NCBI GenBank assembly: GCA_963730685.1
Contig: CAVSSP010000001.1
Location: 868,001-932,000, forward strand
Reading direction: 5' to 3'
From: Bog-756 sp963730685
Lineage (GTDB): Bacteria > Actinomycetota > Acidimicrobiia > Acidimicrobiales > RAAP-2
Length of the DNA: 64,000 nucleotides
Shown: in pieces, positions 1 through 9,171 of the stretch
Layout: every line of letters starts with the position of its first letter
Numbering within the stretch: the first letter of the stretch is position 1
The notes under the pieces: model-generated
Told to the model about the DNA's origin: nothing
Seen by the model: only the letters and a program-made list of their open reading frames with translations
The model's database searches: none
Program-made: the position numbers and the translations under genes

Positions 1-51
1 TTCTGCGATGGCAAGAATCCGCTGTTCGGGAAATGTCGTCATTGCGTCCAT
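1..51 (-). CDS. possible 5' end of a gene leaving the window
   Basis: Reading the minus strand from an ATG at 51 (or a second ATG at 42) gives an open frame of 17 codons that runs off the window edge; it begins MDAMTTFPEQRILAIAE. The gene would be divergent from the glycosyltransferase that starts at 247. No clear ribosome binding site is visible and the stretch is too short to identify a product, so this is only a candidate start. Confidence 0.3.
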   Translation of the reverse strand, partial: MDAMTTFPEQRILAIAE

Positions 52-246
52 GTTCGGAGATGCCGCTCGGGTGTCGGCAACCCGTGGCAGGTATCAGTAA
101 ACCAGTCCTATATGAACGTCGAATGAACCACGGTGCCAGCCAGATGACCCTTCATTGAATTCTGGGTGAACTCCCTGTTCAGGGCCGAATCGTGCTGTTT
201 GAGCAGCAACGGTGGATGGTACTGTTCGGCCGTGAGGACCTCGGTG

Positions 247-1698
247 ATGAGTGAAGAGGCGTCGGCCCTTCGGTTGGAAGCCAGTATCGGCGGACTGGCG
301 GAACTGGAGCCGATGGTCTCTGCGCAACGGATCCTGTCGAACTCCCAGCGAAAGCTGGGTATCGGCGTTATCGGATTGATCCTCGTCTGTTGCCTTCTCG
401 ATCTGGTCGTCACCGTAACGGTGCTCGTAAGCGTCATTACCGTCTTCTACGTTGCGGCCATCATCTACCGATTGATGCTGTTCAGAGCGTCCAGCCGCCC
501 CGACACGACCGAGTTGGTAAGTGACGCCGAGGCACGGTCGGTTCCCGACGAAGACCTGCCCATCTACACCGTGATGATCCCCGCATACCGCGAGCCTGAG
601 GTCATCAACGAGCTCATCCAGCGGGTCTCCCAGTTCGAGTACCCACCCGACAGACTTGACGTGAAGCTTCTGATCGAGGCCGATGACGATGTCACCATCG
701 CTGCCATTCGGGAAGCCATGCCGGGCGATCAGTTCGAGCTGGTGCTGGTACCCGCAGCCGAACCGCGCACGAAACCGAAGGCGCTCAATTTTGGGCTGAC
801 GTTGGCGCGAGGCGAGTTGGTGGCCATCTACGACGCCGAAGACGAACCTGAGCCTTTGCAGCTTCGTCGCGCCGCGGTGGCGATGCACCGTCTGGGCCCT
901 GATGTGGCGTGTGTACAGGCGAAGCTCACGTATCACAACCCGATGCAGAACCTGATCACGAAGTGGTTCACCATTGAGTACGCCTTGTGGTTCTCCTTCT
1001 TCCTCCCCGGACTGGCGTCGATGGAAGCCCCGATTCCGCTGGGGGGCACCTCGAACCACTTCCGCCGGGTGGCGCTCCAAGCTATGGGAGCCTGGGATCC
1101 ATTCAACGTCACTGAAGATGCGGATCTCGGAATCCGGATGTACCGCGAGGGCTACACGGTGCGCGTTCTCGAGTCGAACACGTACGAAGAGGCCAACAGC
1201 GACTTCGTCAACTGGATGAAGCAGCGGTCCCGCTGGTTGAAGGGGTACCTGCAGACCTTTGCCGTCCATCTTCGGCAACCGAGGGAGCTGAAGCGCGAGC
1301 TCGGGTGGAAGGGTCTTATCCACTTCACCATGTTCGTGGGCGGGACGCCGATACTGGCCATCATCAACCCGATCTTCTGGCTCATGACGGTCCTCTGGTT
1401 CGTCGCCCATCCGGCGTTCATCCAAGAGATCTTTCCCGCGCCTGTCTACTACCTGGGCTTGTTGTCGTGGGCCTTCGGCAACTTCCTCCTGGTGTACGTC
1501 ACGGTGCTGAGTTGCCGAGTCGACAAGAGGGGTGAGCTCCTCGTACCCGCACTTCTGGTGCCGGTGTACTGGGTGATGATGTCGATGGCAGCGGTGAAGG
1601 CCGTGAGCCAACTGGTCGGCGCACCGACGTTCTGGGAGAAGACGGTTCACGGTCTCCATCATGAACAGCAACCCGCCACGGTAGGAGCAACCCCGTGA
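247..1698 (+). CDS. processive family 2 glycosyltransferase, membrane-bound
   Basis: A 483-residue membrane glycosyltransferase of the cellulose/hyaluronan synthase type, expected to extend or export a polysaccharide from a nucleotide sugar at the cytoplasmic face. Seen: an N-terminal pair of hydrophobic segments, the catalytic core with IPAYREPEV, the metal-site DAEDEPEP, TEDADLG, and the QRSRWLKGYLQT (QxxRW) motif typical of processive enzymes, then C-terminal membrane helices. I chose the ATG at 247, preceded by GAGGA, over an in-frame GTG at 166 that would add 27 poorly conserved residues. The sortase gene follows 70 bp later, so the two may belong to one surface-polymer locus. The substrate cannot be told from the sequence. 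Confidence 0.85.
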   Translation: MSEEASALRLEASIGGLAELEPMVSAQRILSNSQRKLGIGVIGLILVCCLLDLVVTVTVLVSVITVFYVAAIIYRLMLFRASSRPDTTELVSDAEARSVPDEDLPIYTVMIPAYREPEVINELIQRVSQFEYPPDRLDVKLLIEADDDVTIAAIREAMPGDQFELVLVPAAEPRTKPKALNFGLTLARGELVAIYDAEDEPEPLQLRRAAVAMHRLGPDVACVQAKLTYHNPMQNLITKWFTIEYALWFSFFLPGLASMEAPIPLGGTSNHFRRVALQAMGAWDPFNVTEDADLGIRMYREGYTVRVLESNTYEEANSDFVNWMKQRSRWLKGYLQTFAVHLRQPRELKRELGWKGLIHFTMFVGGTPILAIINPIFWLMTVLWFVAHPAFIQEIFPAPVYYLGLLSWAFGNFLLVYVTVLSCRVDKRGELLVPALLVPVYWVMMSMAAVKAVSQLVGAPTFWEKTVHGLHHEQQPATVGATP

Positions 1699-1760
1699 CG
1701 ACGATGCGCACATTCGATGAGGTACCGATGATGGGCTGTCGCACCGCTCAGGACGTGTAG
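1695..1760 (+). CDS. possible 21-residue bridging ORF
   Basis: A GTG at 1695 overlaps the stop codon of the glycosyltransferase (GTGA) and opens a 21-residue frame that stops 8 bp before the sortase ATG. It may be translated by coupling or may be chance. The same geometry, a 21-residue ORF starting in a GTGA and ending 8 bp before the next start, recurs at 33647-33712. No product is recognised. Confidence 0.15.
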   Translation: MTTMRTFDEVPMMGCRTAQDV

Positions 1761-1768
1761 AGCCGGCG

Positions 1769-3247
1769 ATGGCTTCGACCGTGTGGGACCCGCCGGCTGT
1801 TGAAGAGGCCGGCCTTCCGAGCGGTCTTGCCGCCATGCCGGATTCGATGGGGCACCGGCTCCGGCACATGGCCGCCCTACAGGGTTTCGTCGAACATCTC
1901 GTCGCAGACGGCCACCAGGCATCGGGGCTCACCGAAGAGCAGTGGGACGAGCTGTGGTCGGCGGCGCAAGGTGCCGAGAGCGATGCCGAAGCCATCTCCC
2001 GTGTGATCGTGCAGGCATACCGGTTGCGGGAGCGGCTCGTGTCGACAGGCAATGTCGGGGCGACGGTACCTCGAGCGGACATTGCCGCGGAGCCCCCGGT
2101 CTCGGGGTTGGATCCGGGCCGGATGCCATCGATGGTCCCGTCGGCCTCGACCGCGGTTATCGATCCGGTCACCCCCGGTTGGCCCCTCGATGTCGAGACC
2201 GAGCCGTTGGCATCGCCGCCGGTTGCACCCCCGACTCGAAGACGGAGACCGTCACCTCCTGCCGGGTGGCGGTGGATCCCGACGGCGTTGTTGTCGCTCA
2301 ATCCGAGGACACATCTGCTGCATCCGAAGAGGCTCCACGCACGCCAGGGGGGTCTCGACGATGTCCACCGCGAGCGTTGGTTGTCGTTCGCGTCGTGGAT
2401 ACTGCACACCGGGGTGATCATCCTGCTGTTCGTCGCATGGCAACTATGGGGAACCGCCATCACCCAGAGCCACGATCAATCGGCTCTGAAGAAGCAGTTC
2501 GTCACCGATGTCCACCATGTGGCGTTGAAGCCTCCTTCCGGCCTCGCGCTGATCCCTGCGACGACCCGGATCGCCGATCCTCCGGAGGGCACCGTGATGG
2601 CGCAGGTCCAGATCCCCAAGATCAACCTTGACCAGTACGTGGTGTCCGGCACCAATGAAGGTGACTTGGCTAAAGGACCTGGCCACTACTTCGGCACGGC
2701 CATGCCCGGTCAGGCCGGCAATGTGGCGATCGCCGGCCACCGCACCACACACGGTGCTCCGTTCAATCGCTTGGCCGAATTGGCAATCGGTGATCCGATA
2801 TACCTCACCACGACCAGCGGTCAGAGGTTGACGTATATCGTGTCCGCCGTTCCGGTAGCGGTGTCGCCGACTGATGTGACCGTGCTCAACAACTTCGGGG
2901 ACAACCGCCTGACGCTCACCACCTGCAATCCGGAGTTCTCAGCGAGACAACGCCTCATCGTCGTGGCGGCGTACCTGCCACCCGGAGCCAGACATCCAAT
3001 GCCGATCTCCACGGGAACGGGGACTCCCTACAACCTCGGCCCCGCCGCGAGAACCGGCTGGGACATGGGACTCGTTCCCCTCGTGGTGCTCGAGTTTGCC
3101 GCCATCTTCGCTTTGGGGCTGGCCTATCGCTGGCTCTCACGGGTCTACGGACGCGAAGGACGTTTCCTCATCCTCGTGCCGATCTGGATCGGCATCCTCT
3201 ACGCGCTCTTCGGGACGTTGACGAGCTTCCTGCCGGCCTCGGTCTGA
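1769..3247 (+). CDS. sortase, class E/D type, with long N-terminal region
   Basis: A 492-residue membrane-anchored transpeptidase, expected to cut a C-terminal sorting signal and join surface proteins to the wall or into pili. Residues 1-215 are a proline/alanine-rich cytoplasmic region. A hydrophobic anchor follows at about 222-238, then the sortase barrel. The catalytic triad is visible: His324 in AIAGHRTTHGAPF, Cys386 in LTLTTCNPEF and Arg395 in ARQRLIV. Two further hydrophobic segments close the C terminus, which is unusual for the simplest sortases but seen in actinobacterial members. No LPXTG-type substrate gene lies next to it in this window. Family assignment is firm; the subclass is inferred from the TLTTC-x8-R spacing. 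Confidence 0.88.
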   Translation: MASTVWDPPAVEEAGLPSGLAAMPDSMGHRLRHMAALQGFVEHLVADGHQASGLTEEQWDELWSAAQGAESDAEAISRVIVQAYRLRERLVSTGNVGATVPRADIAAEPPVSGLDPGRMPSMVPSASTAVIDPVTPGWPLDVETEPLASPPVAPPTRRRRPSPPAGWRWIPTALLSLNPRTHLLHPKRLHARQGGLDDVHRERWLSFASWILHTGVIILLFVAWQLWGTAITQSHDQSALKKQFVTDVHHVALKPPSGLALIPATTRIADPPEGTVMAQVQIPKINLDQYVVSGTNEGDLAKGPGHYFGTAMPGQAGNVAIAGHRTTHGAPFNRLAELAIGDPIYLTTTSGQRLTYIVSAVPVAVSPTDVTVLNNFGDNRLTLTTCNPEFSARQRLIVVAAYLPPGARHPMPISTGTGTPYNLGPAARTGWDMGLVPLVVLEFAAIFALGLAYRWLSRVYGREGRFLILVPIWIGILYALFGTLTSFLPASV

Positions 3248-3325
3248 TCAAAAGGGAGGCACCTGGTCGGTCGAAAAGGACGTCGGGATGAGAGCCGTCC
3301 ATGTAGGGAGTGGGTGGACCCCGTA

Positions 3326-4093
3326 CTAGCTGGCCGAACCGTTCAGGTACTCCTGCGGCGGTCCGGTGACCGGCTGGGCGTATCCATGCGGAGGGGCAAT
3401 TTGGAGCGGCTGAGGCGCCTGGTACTCGAGGCCGGCGGTGTACGACTCCGCAAGCGCGTGGCGGAGCTGGGTCAACTCGGCCACCAGCGTCCGGTTGGTG
3501 TTGGCGAACTCCTCGATGGCAGTCGACAGCGCGTATACCGTCTCGGGTGAGATCGGTGGCCGGATCCGGGACGCCAGCTCGGCGGCGTGGTGCCTGGCCT
3601 GATCGACGATGGCCTGAGCCTCTGCGTGAGCGGCCTGCACGATGGCGTTGGCGCTTCCAGCAGTCTCGCCGGCCTGGCGGATTATCTCCGTCGCCTGAGC
3701 GTGCGCCGAGGCCAGGATGGCCTGGGCCTTCCGCTCGGCGTCGTCAGTGGTCTCGTCTGCGTACCGCTGCAACTGCAACATGATGCCGCCGATCTCGGAT
3801 TCCGGCGACGGCGCTGGCTGCAGGACCGGTTCTGGTTGAACATGGAGAACCCGCACCGCGGTCTCCGGTTGTGCGGTGTGCCCATCTGCATCATGCAGGG
3901 CCAACGGAGCGACCGCCTGTTGAACACCGGGGTGCTGCGGATCGACAGTCACCGGCAGGCCGGTGCCGTCCTCGAATGCGAATCCCATAACAACGGCGCC
4001 TTCCGGGTACGTTTCTCGACGGTGATCTGACCAGCACGATAGTGCCAACTCTGCTGGCAAGTCTACCGGCGCACTTGTACTCCGTTCACTCAT
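3326..4093 (-). CDS. coiled-coil protein of unknown function
   Basis: A 255-residue soluble protein. Residues about 100-190 are rich in Ala, Glu, Gln and Arg with heptad-like spacing, for example DDAERKAQAILASAHAQATE followed by EIIRQAGETA, resembling the helical tails of DivIVA-like or F-type ATPase b-like proteins. The N-terminal 100 residues and the Pro/Gln-rich C-terminal 40 residues look disordered. It converges with the sortase gene and its start is separated from the next plus-strand gene by 560 bp. A scaffolding or cell-pole role is possible, but nothing in the sequence proves it. Confidence 0.6.
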   Translation of the reverse strand: MSERSTSAPVDLPAELALSCWSDHRRETYPEGAVVMGFAFEDGTGLPVTVDPQHPGVQQAVAPLALHDADGHTAQPETAVRVLHVQPEPVLQPAPSPESEIGGIMLQLQRYADETTDDAERKAQAILASAHAQATEIIRQAGETAGSANAIVQAAHAEAQAIVDQARHHAAELASRIRPPISPETVYALSTAIEEFANTNRTLVAELTQLRHALAESYTAGLEYQAPQPLQIAPPHGYAQPVTGPPQEYLNGSAS

Positions 4094-4655
4094 GTGTGCG
4101 AAAACATCCTGCGTACGGTGGGTGAACGTTCTGAAAACAGGATGCCCGACAATGGCCTGATGGGGGGATGCTCCGTCCGGAGAAGGTTCGGTTCCGCATC
4201 ACTCAACGGGGCTTACGCAGTGCAGATGCCACGTCGCCCGGCCACGAACGGCATGTTCCCGCGCCCCTTCCGTCGGGGCATCTCGACGGTCTAGTGGAAC
4301 GCCCTGGAGTAGGTGGCGGCAAAATCTGGATTGGCCCGCCTACCGCACGGCCCCGGACGGTCCAAGCCTCATATACGGGAAACCGTCCGTTAACCTGTCG
4401 TTCACTTTTGATCGATTTTATTCACCAAAACCGCGATGCGTCATTGGTGACCGAGCCCCCTGGTGTATATGCTCCATAAGTGAGGAAGGATAGTCGCCAC
4501 GAACACAGGAATCGACATCGGTGCGCAATGCCGACGAGCGACTGGGCAGCCAGTGGGATCCCGGTCGGAGCTTCGAACGAGACCGCCGGATCCCACGATT
4601 CTCCAGCAGGTGCGCCTGGATCACCCTTCCCGTGCAAACGTGATTCGACACAGCC
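4094..4655. other. gene-free interval with lower GC than its surroundings
   Basis: This 560-bp divergent interval separates the coiled-coil gene (minus) from the GT-C-like gene (plus). It contains A/T-rich patches at about 4370-4470, where promoters for both flanking genes probably lie; one candidate for the plus strand is listed separately. Short open frames exist but have no coding character that I can support. Confidence 0.5.
4444..4471 (+). promoter_or_regulatory. candidate sigma70-type promoter
   Basis: TTGGTG at 4444-4449 and TATATG at 4466-4471 are separated by 16 bp in an unusually A/T-rich patch. It would drive the gene starting at 4656 with a leader of about 180 nt. Pattern match only. 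Confidence 0.3.
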
Positions 4656-6446
4656 ATGACGGTCACGACCGACCGGTTCGGTGCGCCCGCCCACAACTCT
4701 GACGGGATAGACCTGAAGCCGCAGTCCGCTGCGCCGCGTCCGCGCAGCTCCAGGCACCGAACGTCACCGTTGCGCAGAGTATGGACCGAGGGGGGGCTGA
4801 TCTTCGGTCTCAGTCTCGCACTGTACCTGGTGGTAGGTGTCCTCCTTGACTTTCGATACCTGACATTCAACGGGGACGCGGCCTCACGGCTGGCGAACGG
4901 GTTCTATGTTCTCTACTCGCGGGACCCGCACCTGGCGGCGATCGGCTTCGTCTGGAACCCGGGCACCTCTATTGCGGACATGGTTCCCCTGCTCTTTTAC
5001 CATCTGTGGACGCCCTTGGCGTCCCATATGTTCGCAGCCAGTATTGTCAGCGCCCTTTCGATGGCAGGGGCGGTATATCAAGTCCGATCCCTCCTGTTCG
5101 AGTGGGGTGTGTTGAGGGCTCCACGCCTGATCCTCGTCGCCTTGTTCGCACTTAACGCGATGATCATCTACTACGGCGGCAACGGCATGAGCGAAGGGAT
5201 ATATCTCGTCACCCTGCTCGCCACCTGTCGCTATCTGCTTCGATGGATGCGCGATGACGATCTTCGATCACTCGTCTATGCGGCGGTGGCACTCGGGCTC
5301 TGCTATCTGACCCGCAATGAGGCAGTGGGGCCTGCGTTCCTCGCCGGTGCGGTGGTCCTCGGCGTCAGTTTTGCTCGGCGATCCACGAAGAGTGATGGCG
5401 AGCCCGCGCAACTGTCGGCTCGACTCTGGAGTGCGCTCACCGATCTGACGATCTTCGAGATCCCGATCGTGGCCAGTCTCGTGTCATGGGCGGTGGCATC
5501 CTTCGTCATCACCGGCTCGCCATTCGAACAGTTCACCTCGATCTACGGCAACGCTTCGCAGGAGAAGGTTCTCACCCACCTCAAGCTGCAAGCTCGATTG
5601 GTCACCGACGTCCGTGACGTCGCTTACCTGGCACCGACACTTCCGATCGTGCTCCTTGTCGCCCTGTTTTTGGCGGTACGGAGGCGGGACGTCGGGATAC
5701 TCGCACCCCTGACGGTGGTCGGTGGCGGACTGGCCTTCGATCTGATCGGCTATGCCGCTAATACGATTCAACCCTTCTTCCGCTACTTCATCACCGCGGT
5801 TCCATTGGAGATCCTCCTGGTCGGATGCATCTTCGCTACGCGGCCGGCAAGCGTCAGAAGGGCGACCGACCCCGTCGCCACGAGGAGCAGGGCCCGGGTG
5901 TGGATCACGGGAGGCGTTGCGGTAGTGGTGTCATTGGCGCTTCTGCTCCCAGCGGCGGTCACTACCGTCCAGCGGGATGTCGAATCCCAAGGTCGGGACG
6001 GAAGAGGTCGAATTCCTCGGGTTCATCTTCCAGAAGCACCAGTCGCAGTCGGACAAGGCATGCGCGAGGAGCAGTACGCAGCCACGCTGACAATCACCGA
6101 ATACATGGCCAGCCGTCACCTGAGCGACGGCCAGGTGGTAGTGGACAACTTCAGCGGATGCATCCCACAAGTCATCATCATGAGTCCGAAGCCGAAGATT
6201 TTCGTGATTCCTAATGACCGGGACTTTCAGCGGATCTTGGACGACCCCCTGACTTTTCATGCCCACTACATCCTCGACGTCGACCCCAACGGTGTCGGGG
6301 GACTGACGGCTCCCAACACGACCTTTCCGACCCTGTGGAAGTCCGGGGGAGGATTCGCCAAGGTCGTGCACACGTTCCCAGCTGCCGGGCTCTGCGCCGA
6401 GTTCAAGCTGTTCCAGGTGACCGGGCATCCGAACCAGGCGGCGTGA
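4656..6446 (+). CDS. multipass membrane protein, GT-C glycosyltransferase-like
   Basis: A 596-residue protein with about ten hydrophobic helices after a 45-residue charged N terminus and a soluble C-terminal part (about 430-596). The layout, with a conserved acidic loop after the first helix (FNGDAASRLANGF), resembles GT-C enzymes of the ArnT/PMT type that use polyprenyl-phosphate sugars on the outer face of the membrane. The stop codon overlaps the start of the following methyltransferase (TGATG), so they are co-translated. Nearby is a polyprenyl-phosphate sugar synthase-like GT2 (7374-8705), which could make its donor. The enzyme class is inferred; the membrane topology is seen. Confidence 0.6.
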   Translation: MTVTTDRFGAPAHNSDGIDLKPQSAAPRPRSSRHRTSPLRRVWTEGGLIFGLSLALYLVVGVLLDFRYLTFNGDAASRLANGFYVLYSRDPHLAAIGFVWNPGTSIADMVPLLFYHLWTPLASHMFAASIVSALSMAGAVYQVRSLLFEWGVLRAPRLILVALFALNAMIIYYGGNGMSEGIYLVTLLATCRYLLRWMRDDDLRSLVYAAVALGLCYLTRNEAVGPAFLAGAVVLGVSFARRSTKSDGEPAQLSARLWSALTDLTIFEIPIVASLVSWAVASFVITGSPFEQFTSIYGNASQEKVLTHLKLQARLVTDVRDVAYLAPTLPIVLLVALFLAVRRRDVGILAPLTVVGGGLAFDLIGYAANTIQPFFRYFITAVPLEILLVGCIFATRPASVRRATDPVATRSRARVWITGGVAVVVSLALLLPAAVTTVQRDVESQGRDGRGRIPRVHLPEAPVAVGQGMREEQYAATLTITEYMASRHLSDGQVVVDNFSGCIPQVIIMSPKPKIFVIPNDRDFQRILDDPLTFHAHYILDVDPNGVGGLTAPNTTFPTLWKSGGGFAKVVHTFPAAGLCAEFKLFQVTGHPNQAA

Positions 6447-7327
6447 TGACAGCGACCGCGATTGACGAATCCGATGGATCACGACGCCGAGAGAGGTCGA
6501 CTGCGATGCACGCCGACGGAACCGATCTGACGCCGCCACCACTGGGTATCGCCCCGCCTCCCACCGTCAACTGGTCCGACGAGCTCGAGGAGTTCCACGA
6601 GGAGACGAGCCGCGACCACGTCCTCGAGGTGCAGACGAGGCGGTTGATGATCGACCGGGTGGGCCGGTTGCCGTCGACGCCCACCGTCGTGGATCTCGGC
6701 TGTTCGACCGGTTATCTCCTCGATGACATATCCGGGGCGTGGCCCAAGGGACGGTGGGTCGGGATCGATCTGGTCCTGTCCGGATTGATCAAGGCACACC
6801 GTGTCGTGCCCGGCGCCACCGTCGTCCAGGCTGACGCCTGCCGGATCCCCCTCCCCGACGGGAGCGTGGACGCGCTCCTCAGCGCCAATCTCTTCGAGCA
6901 CATCCCCGACGACGAGGCCGCGCTGCGCGAGGTGTCACGGGTGCTCGGATCTGACGGCGTGGCGGTGATCGTGGTCCCCGCCGGGCGGGGCCTCTACGAC
7001 TACTACGACCGCTTCTTGCATCACGAGCGCCGGTACGGCCGGGGCGAATTGGCATCGAAGGCATCGTCGGTCGGACTCCGGGTCGAGGAGGACACCCACT
7101 TCGGGAGCTCCGTCTACCCCGCCTTCTGGGCGGTGAAGAAGCTCAATCGTCTCCGCTTCGGTCACCTCGAAGGTGATCAGCTGGAGGCCAAGGTCCGCGA
7201 GGACTACACCGGAACCCAGGACTCGGCGATGTTCAGGCTGGCCTGTGGCGCTGACGACTGGTTCCTCAGGCACCGCTTCTCGTTGCCCGTGGGGATAAGG
7301 GACCTGGTGGTGATGAGGCCGTCCTGA
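6446..7327 (+). CDS. class I SAM-dependent methyltransferase
   Basis: A 293-residue protein with a methyltransferase type-11 core. Motif I is VVDLGCSTGYLLDD, followed by the acidic end of strand 2 in GIDLVLSGL, the ADACRIPLPDGSVD motif and SANLFEHIPDDEAALREVSRVL. The start is the ATG that overlaps the upstream stop (TGATG); a longer in-frame reading to 6335 would lie inside the upstream gene. The neighbours are glycosyltransferases, so a glycolipid or polysaccharide substrate is plausible, but the acceptor is not visible in the sequence. Confidence 0.85.
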   Translation: MTATAIDESDGSRRRERSTAMHADGTDLTPPPLGIAPPPTVNWSDELEEFHEETSRDHVLEVQTRRLMIDRVGRLPSTPTVVDLGCSTGYLLDDISGAWPKGRWVGIDLVLSGLIKAHRVVPGATVVQADACRIPLPDGSVDALLSANLFEHIPDDEAALREVSRVLGSDGVAVIVVPAGRGLYDYYDRFLHHERRYGRGELASKASSVGLRVEEDTHFGSSVYPAFWAVKKLNRLRFGHLEGDQLEAKVREDYTGTQDSAMFRLACGADDWFLRHRFSLPVGIRDLVVMRPS

Positions 7328-7373
7328 GGACCCGGGCGGTTCAGCCCCTATCCGGCCCTATCCGGGTTGGGGT

Positions 7374-8705
7374 TCAGGCTGCTTGGGACGGTTGGACCGG
7401 GGCGTTGCCACCCTCGACAATCCGGTCCGAGCTGGCTCGGACGGACTGGGTGTGACGCCGGAATGCCCACTCGCGGAGGAGGACGAACCGCACGCTCGAC
7501 GCAGCCACGATGCCGGCCAGTATGGCGACACCTTCGGCGGTGGGCGAGGTGCTCCCCGCCGTGTAGGCCAGTCCGAGGGTGGCACTCGTCAGTCCGATGC
7601 CGATGGCGAACGAACAGGCGCCGACGACGACCGCATACCGGATCCCCTCGGGACGCTCGGGTCTGAAGGTGAGCGCGATGTGGGCCAGCGTGTTGCCGAA
7701 TGTGGTCACGGCCGCCGCGATCACATTGGCGGCGAAGATGCCGACCGGGTCCCGGAGCAGTAGGAAGAGGGCCAGATAGGCGAGCGTGCTGATGATGCCC
7801 ACCCCGGCGTACCGGGCCAGAGCCCGGTGGCTGGCGAAGGCGCCGTTTCTCTCCTCGTCCGCCGTCGCGATTCTCCTGCCGATGCGGTGACGCTGATGGG
7901 CGAGCCTCCACACACCACGCAGATCGTCCTTCATGGCACCGCCGATGTTGACCCTCGAGTCGGGGTCGTCGATCCAGTCGACCGGAACCTCGTGGATCCG
8001 GAAGCCATGGCGCTGCGCCTGGGTGAGGAGCTCGGTGTCGAAGAACCAGTGCTCGTCCTCGACAAGGCCGAGGAGCGGCTCCGCCGCGTCGCTCCGCATG
8101 GCCTTGAACCCGCACTGCGCATCGGAGAAGTTGCATCCGAGCGCCCCACGGAGCAACAGGTTGTAGCTCCTGGAGATCAACTCCCGCTTCCCCCCGCGGA
8201 GGACCCGTGAGCCCGGTGCGATGCGTGATCCGATGGCCATCTGGCTGTGGCCGGAGAGCAGCGGGGCCACCAGCGGCAACAGGCCGTCCAAGCCGGTGGA
8301 CAGGTCGACGTCCATGTAGGCGACAACGGGCGACCGACTGGCCGTCCATGCCGCCCGGATGGCCCGGCCCTTGCCCTTCTGGTCCAGATGGATGGACCCG
8401 ACGCCGTCCAGCTGGCGGCACAGGCGCGAGGCGATCTCCCACGTGCCGTCCGTGCTGGCGTTGTCGACGATGACGATGGCGGCCGAAAAGGGGAATGACC
8501 CGTCGAGATAGGTGCGCAACCGCCGGACGCTCGACTCGAGGATCTCCTCCTCGTTGTAGACCGGGATGGCGATCTCGACGAGGGCCACAGCCGGAGGCTC
8601 AGGGACTCGCTCGGACGGCTGCCCCGATGCTGCCGGACCCGGCTCGTCGGTCACGAGCAATTCGTGGTGGGTGGCGGTCGGTTGGAGAAGGTCGGTGTCA
8701 CCCAT
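7374..8705 (-). CDS. polyprenyl-phosphate glycosyltransferase fused to GtrA domain
   Basis: A 443-residue two-domain protein. Residues about 45-290 form a GT2 domain like dolichyl-phosphate glucose/mannose synthases: IPVYNEEEILESSV, VDNASTDGTWE, MDVDLSTGLDGL and SDAQCGFKAMRSDA. Residues about 310-420 form a four-helix GtrA-like membrane domain, which in other systems flips the lipid-linked sugar. The ATG at 8705 has GGGAGA upstream; an in-frame TTG at 8750 is less likely. It converges with the methyltransferase gene and could supply lipid-linked sugars to the GT-C-like protein at 4656-6446. Domain calls are firm; sugar and acceptor are unknown. Confidence 0.85.
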   Translation of the reverse strand: MGDTDLLQPTATHHELLVTDEPGPAASGQPSERVPEPPAVALVEIAIPVYNEEEILESSVRRLRTYLDGSFPFSAAIVIVDNASTDGTWEIASRLCRQLDGVGSIHLDQKGKGRAIRAAWTASRSPVVAYMDVDLSTGLDGLLPLVAPLLSGHSQMAIGSRIAPGSRVLRGGKRELISRSYNLLLRGALGCNFSDAQCGFKAMRSDAAEPLLGLVEDEHWFFDTELLTQAQRHGFRIHEVPVDWIDDPDSRVNIGGAMKDDLRGVWRLAHQRHRIGRRIATADEERNGAFASHRALARYAGVGIISTLAYLALFLLLRDPVGIFAANVIAAAVTTFGNTLAHIALTFRPERPEGIRYAVVVGACSFAIGIGLTSATLGLAYTAGSTSPTAEGVAILAGIVAASSVRFVLLREWAFRRHTQSVRASSDRIVEGGNAPVQPSQAA

Positions 8706-8949
8706 GTCTCTGTAGTTCTCCCATGCCTGCCCCGGGCGTTCAATAGTCAAGGGCCGATGACGCGGAGAAATAACCTTCGGGTTACCAGGCCGTATCCCTC
8801 CCGTGGCCTGGGGAACAACTGGGCGCTCTTCGGGCTCGGCCGACCGTCCGGCGGGCCCCGGCCGGCGGGCATCCGGGTCCGGCGCCGGGGGTCCCGCCGG
8901 GCCACTCCTCGTGGTCGCGGCCCCACTCTTCGCCTACCCCGACCGTGCC

Positions 8950-9171
8950 CTACGCCCCGTCTTCCTCCACCAGGTGCAGAGCCAGCCGCGGGCAGCTGAG
9001 GGCGGCCCGCTGGGCATGGTCGATGAGGGGGGGTGGCACCCCGCCGGGCTCGAGAATGGGGTAGCCCCACGGATCCAGCCGGATGAGCTCGGGGAGCAGC
9101 TCGGCGCACACCCCGTGGCCGTCGCAGGCCACCGGGTCGACGATGAGGGTGAATCGGCGGCGGCGGCTCAC
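8950..9171 (-). CDS. small single-cluster ferredoxin
   Basis: A 73-residue soluble electron carrier that ends the redox operon. The pattern CDGHGVCAELLPE ... WGYPIL ... ALSCPRLAL (C-x5-C and a distal C-P) is that of actinobacterial [3Fe-4S]/[4Fe-4S] ferredoxins that often feed P450s or reductases. The GTG start overlaps the stop of the NuoF-like gene (GTGA), so the two are translationally coupled, which suggests the ferredoxin accepts from or gives electrons to that protein. One usual Cys of four-ligand ferredoxins is absent, favouring a [3Fe-4S] cluster; this last point is inferred. Confidence 0.8.
   Translation of the reverse strand: MSRRRRFTLIVDPVACDGHGVCAELLPELIRLDPWGYPILEPGGVPPPLIDHAQRAALSCPRLALHLVEEDGA

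Noticed and set aside
94..2463. A 789-residue minus-strand open frame opposite the glycosyltransferase and sortase
   Set aside because: Both genes on the plus strand have full catalytic motifs; the antisense frame has none.
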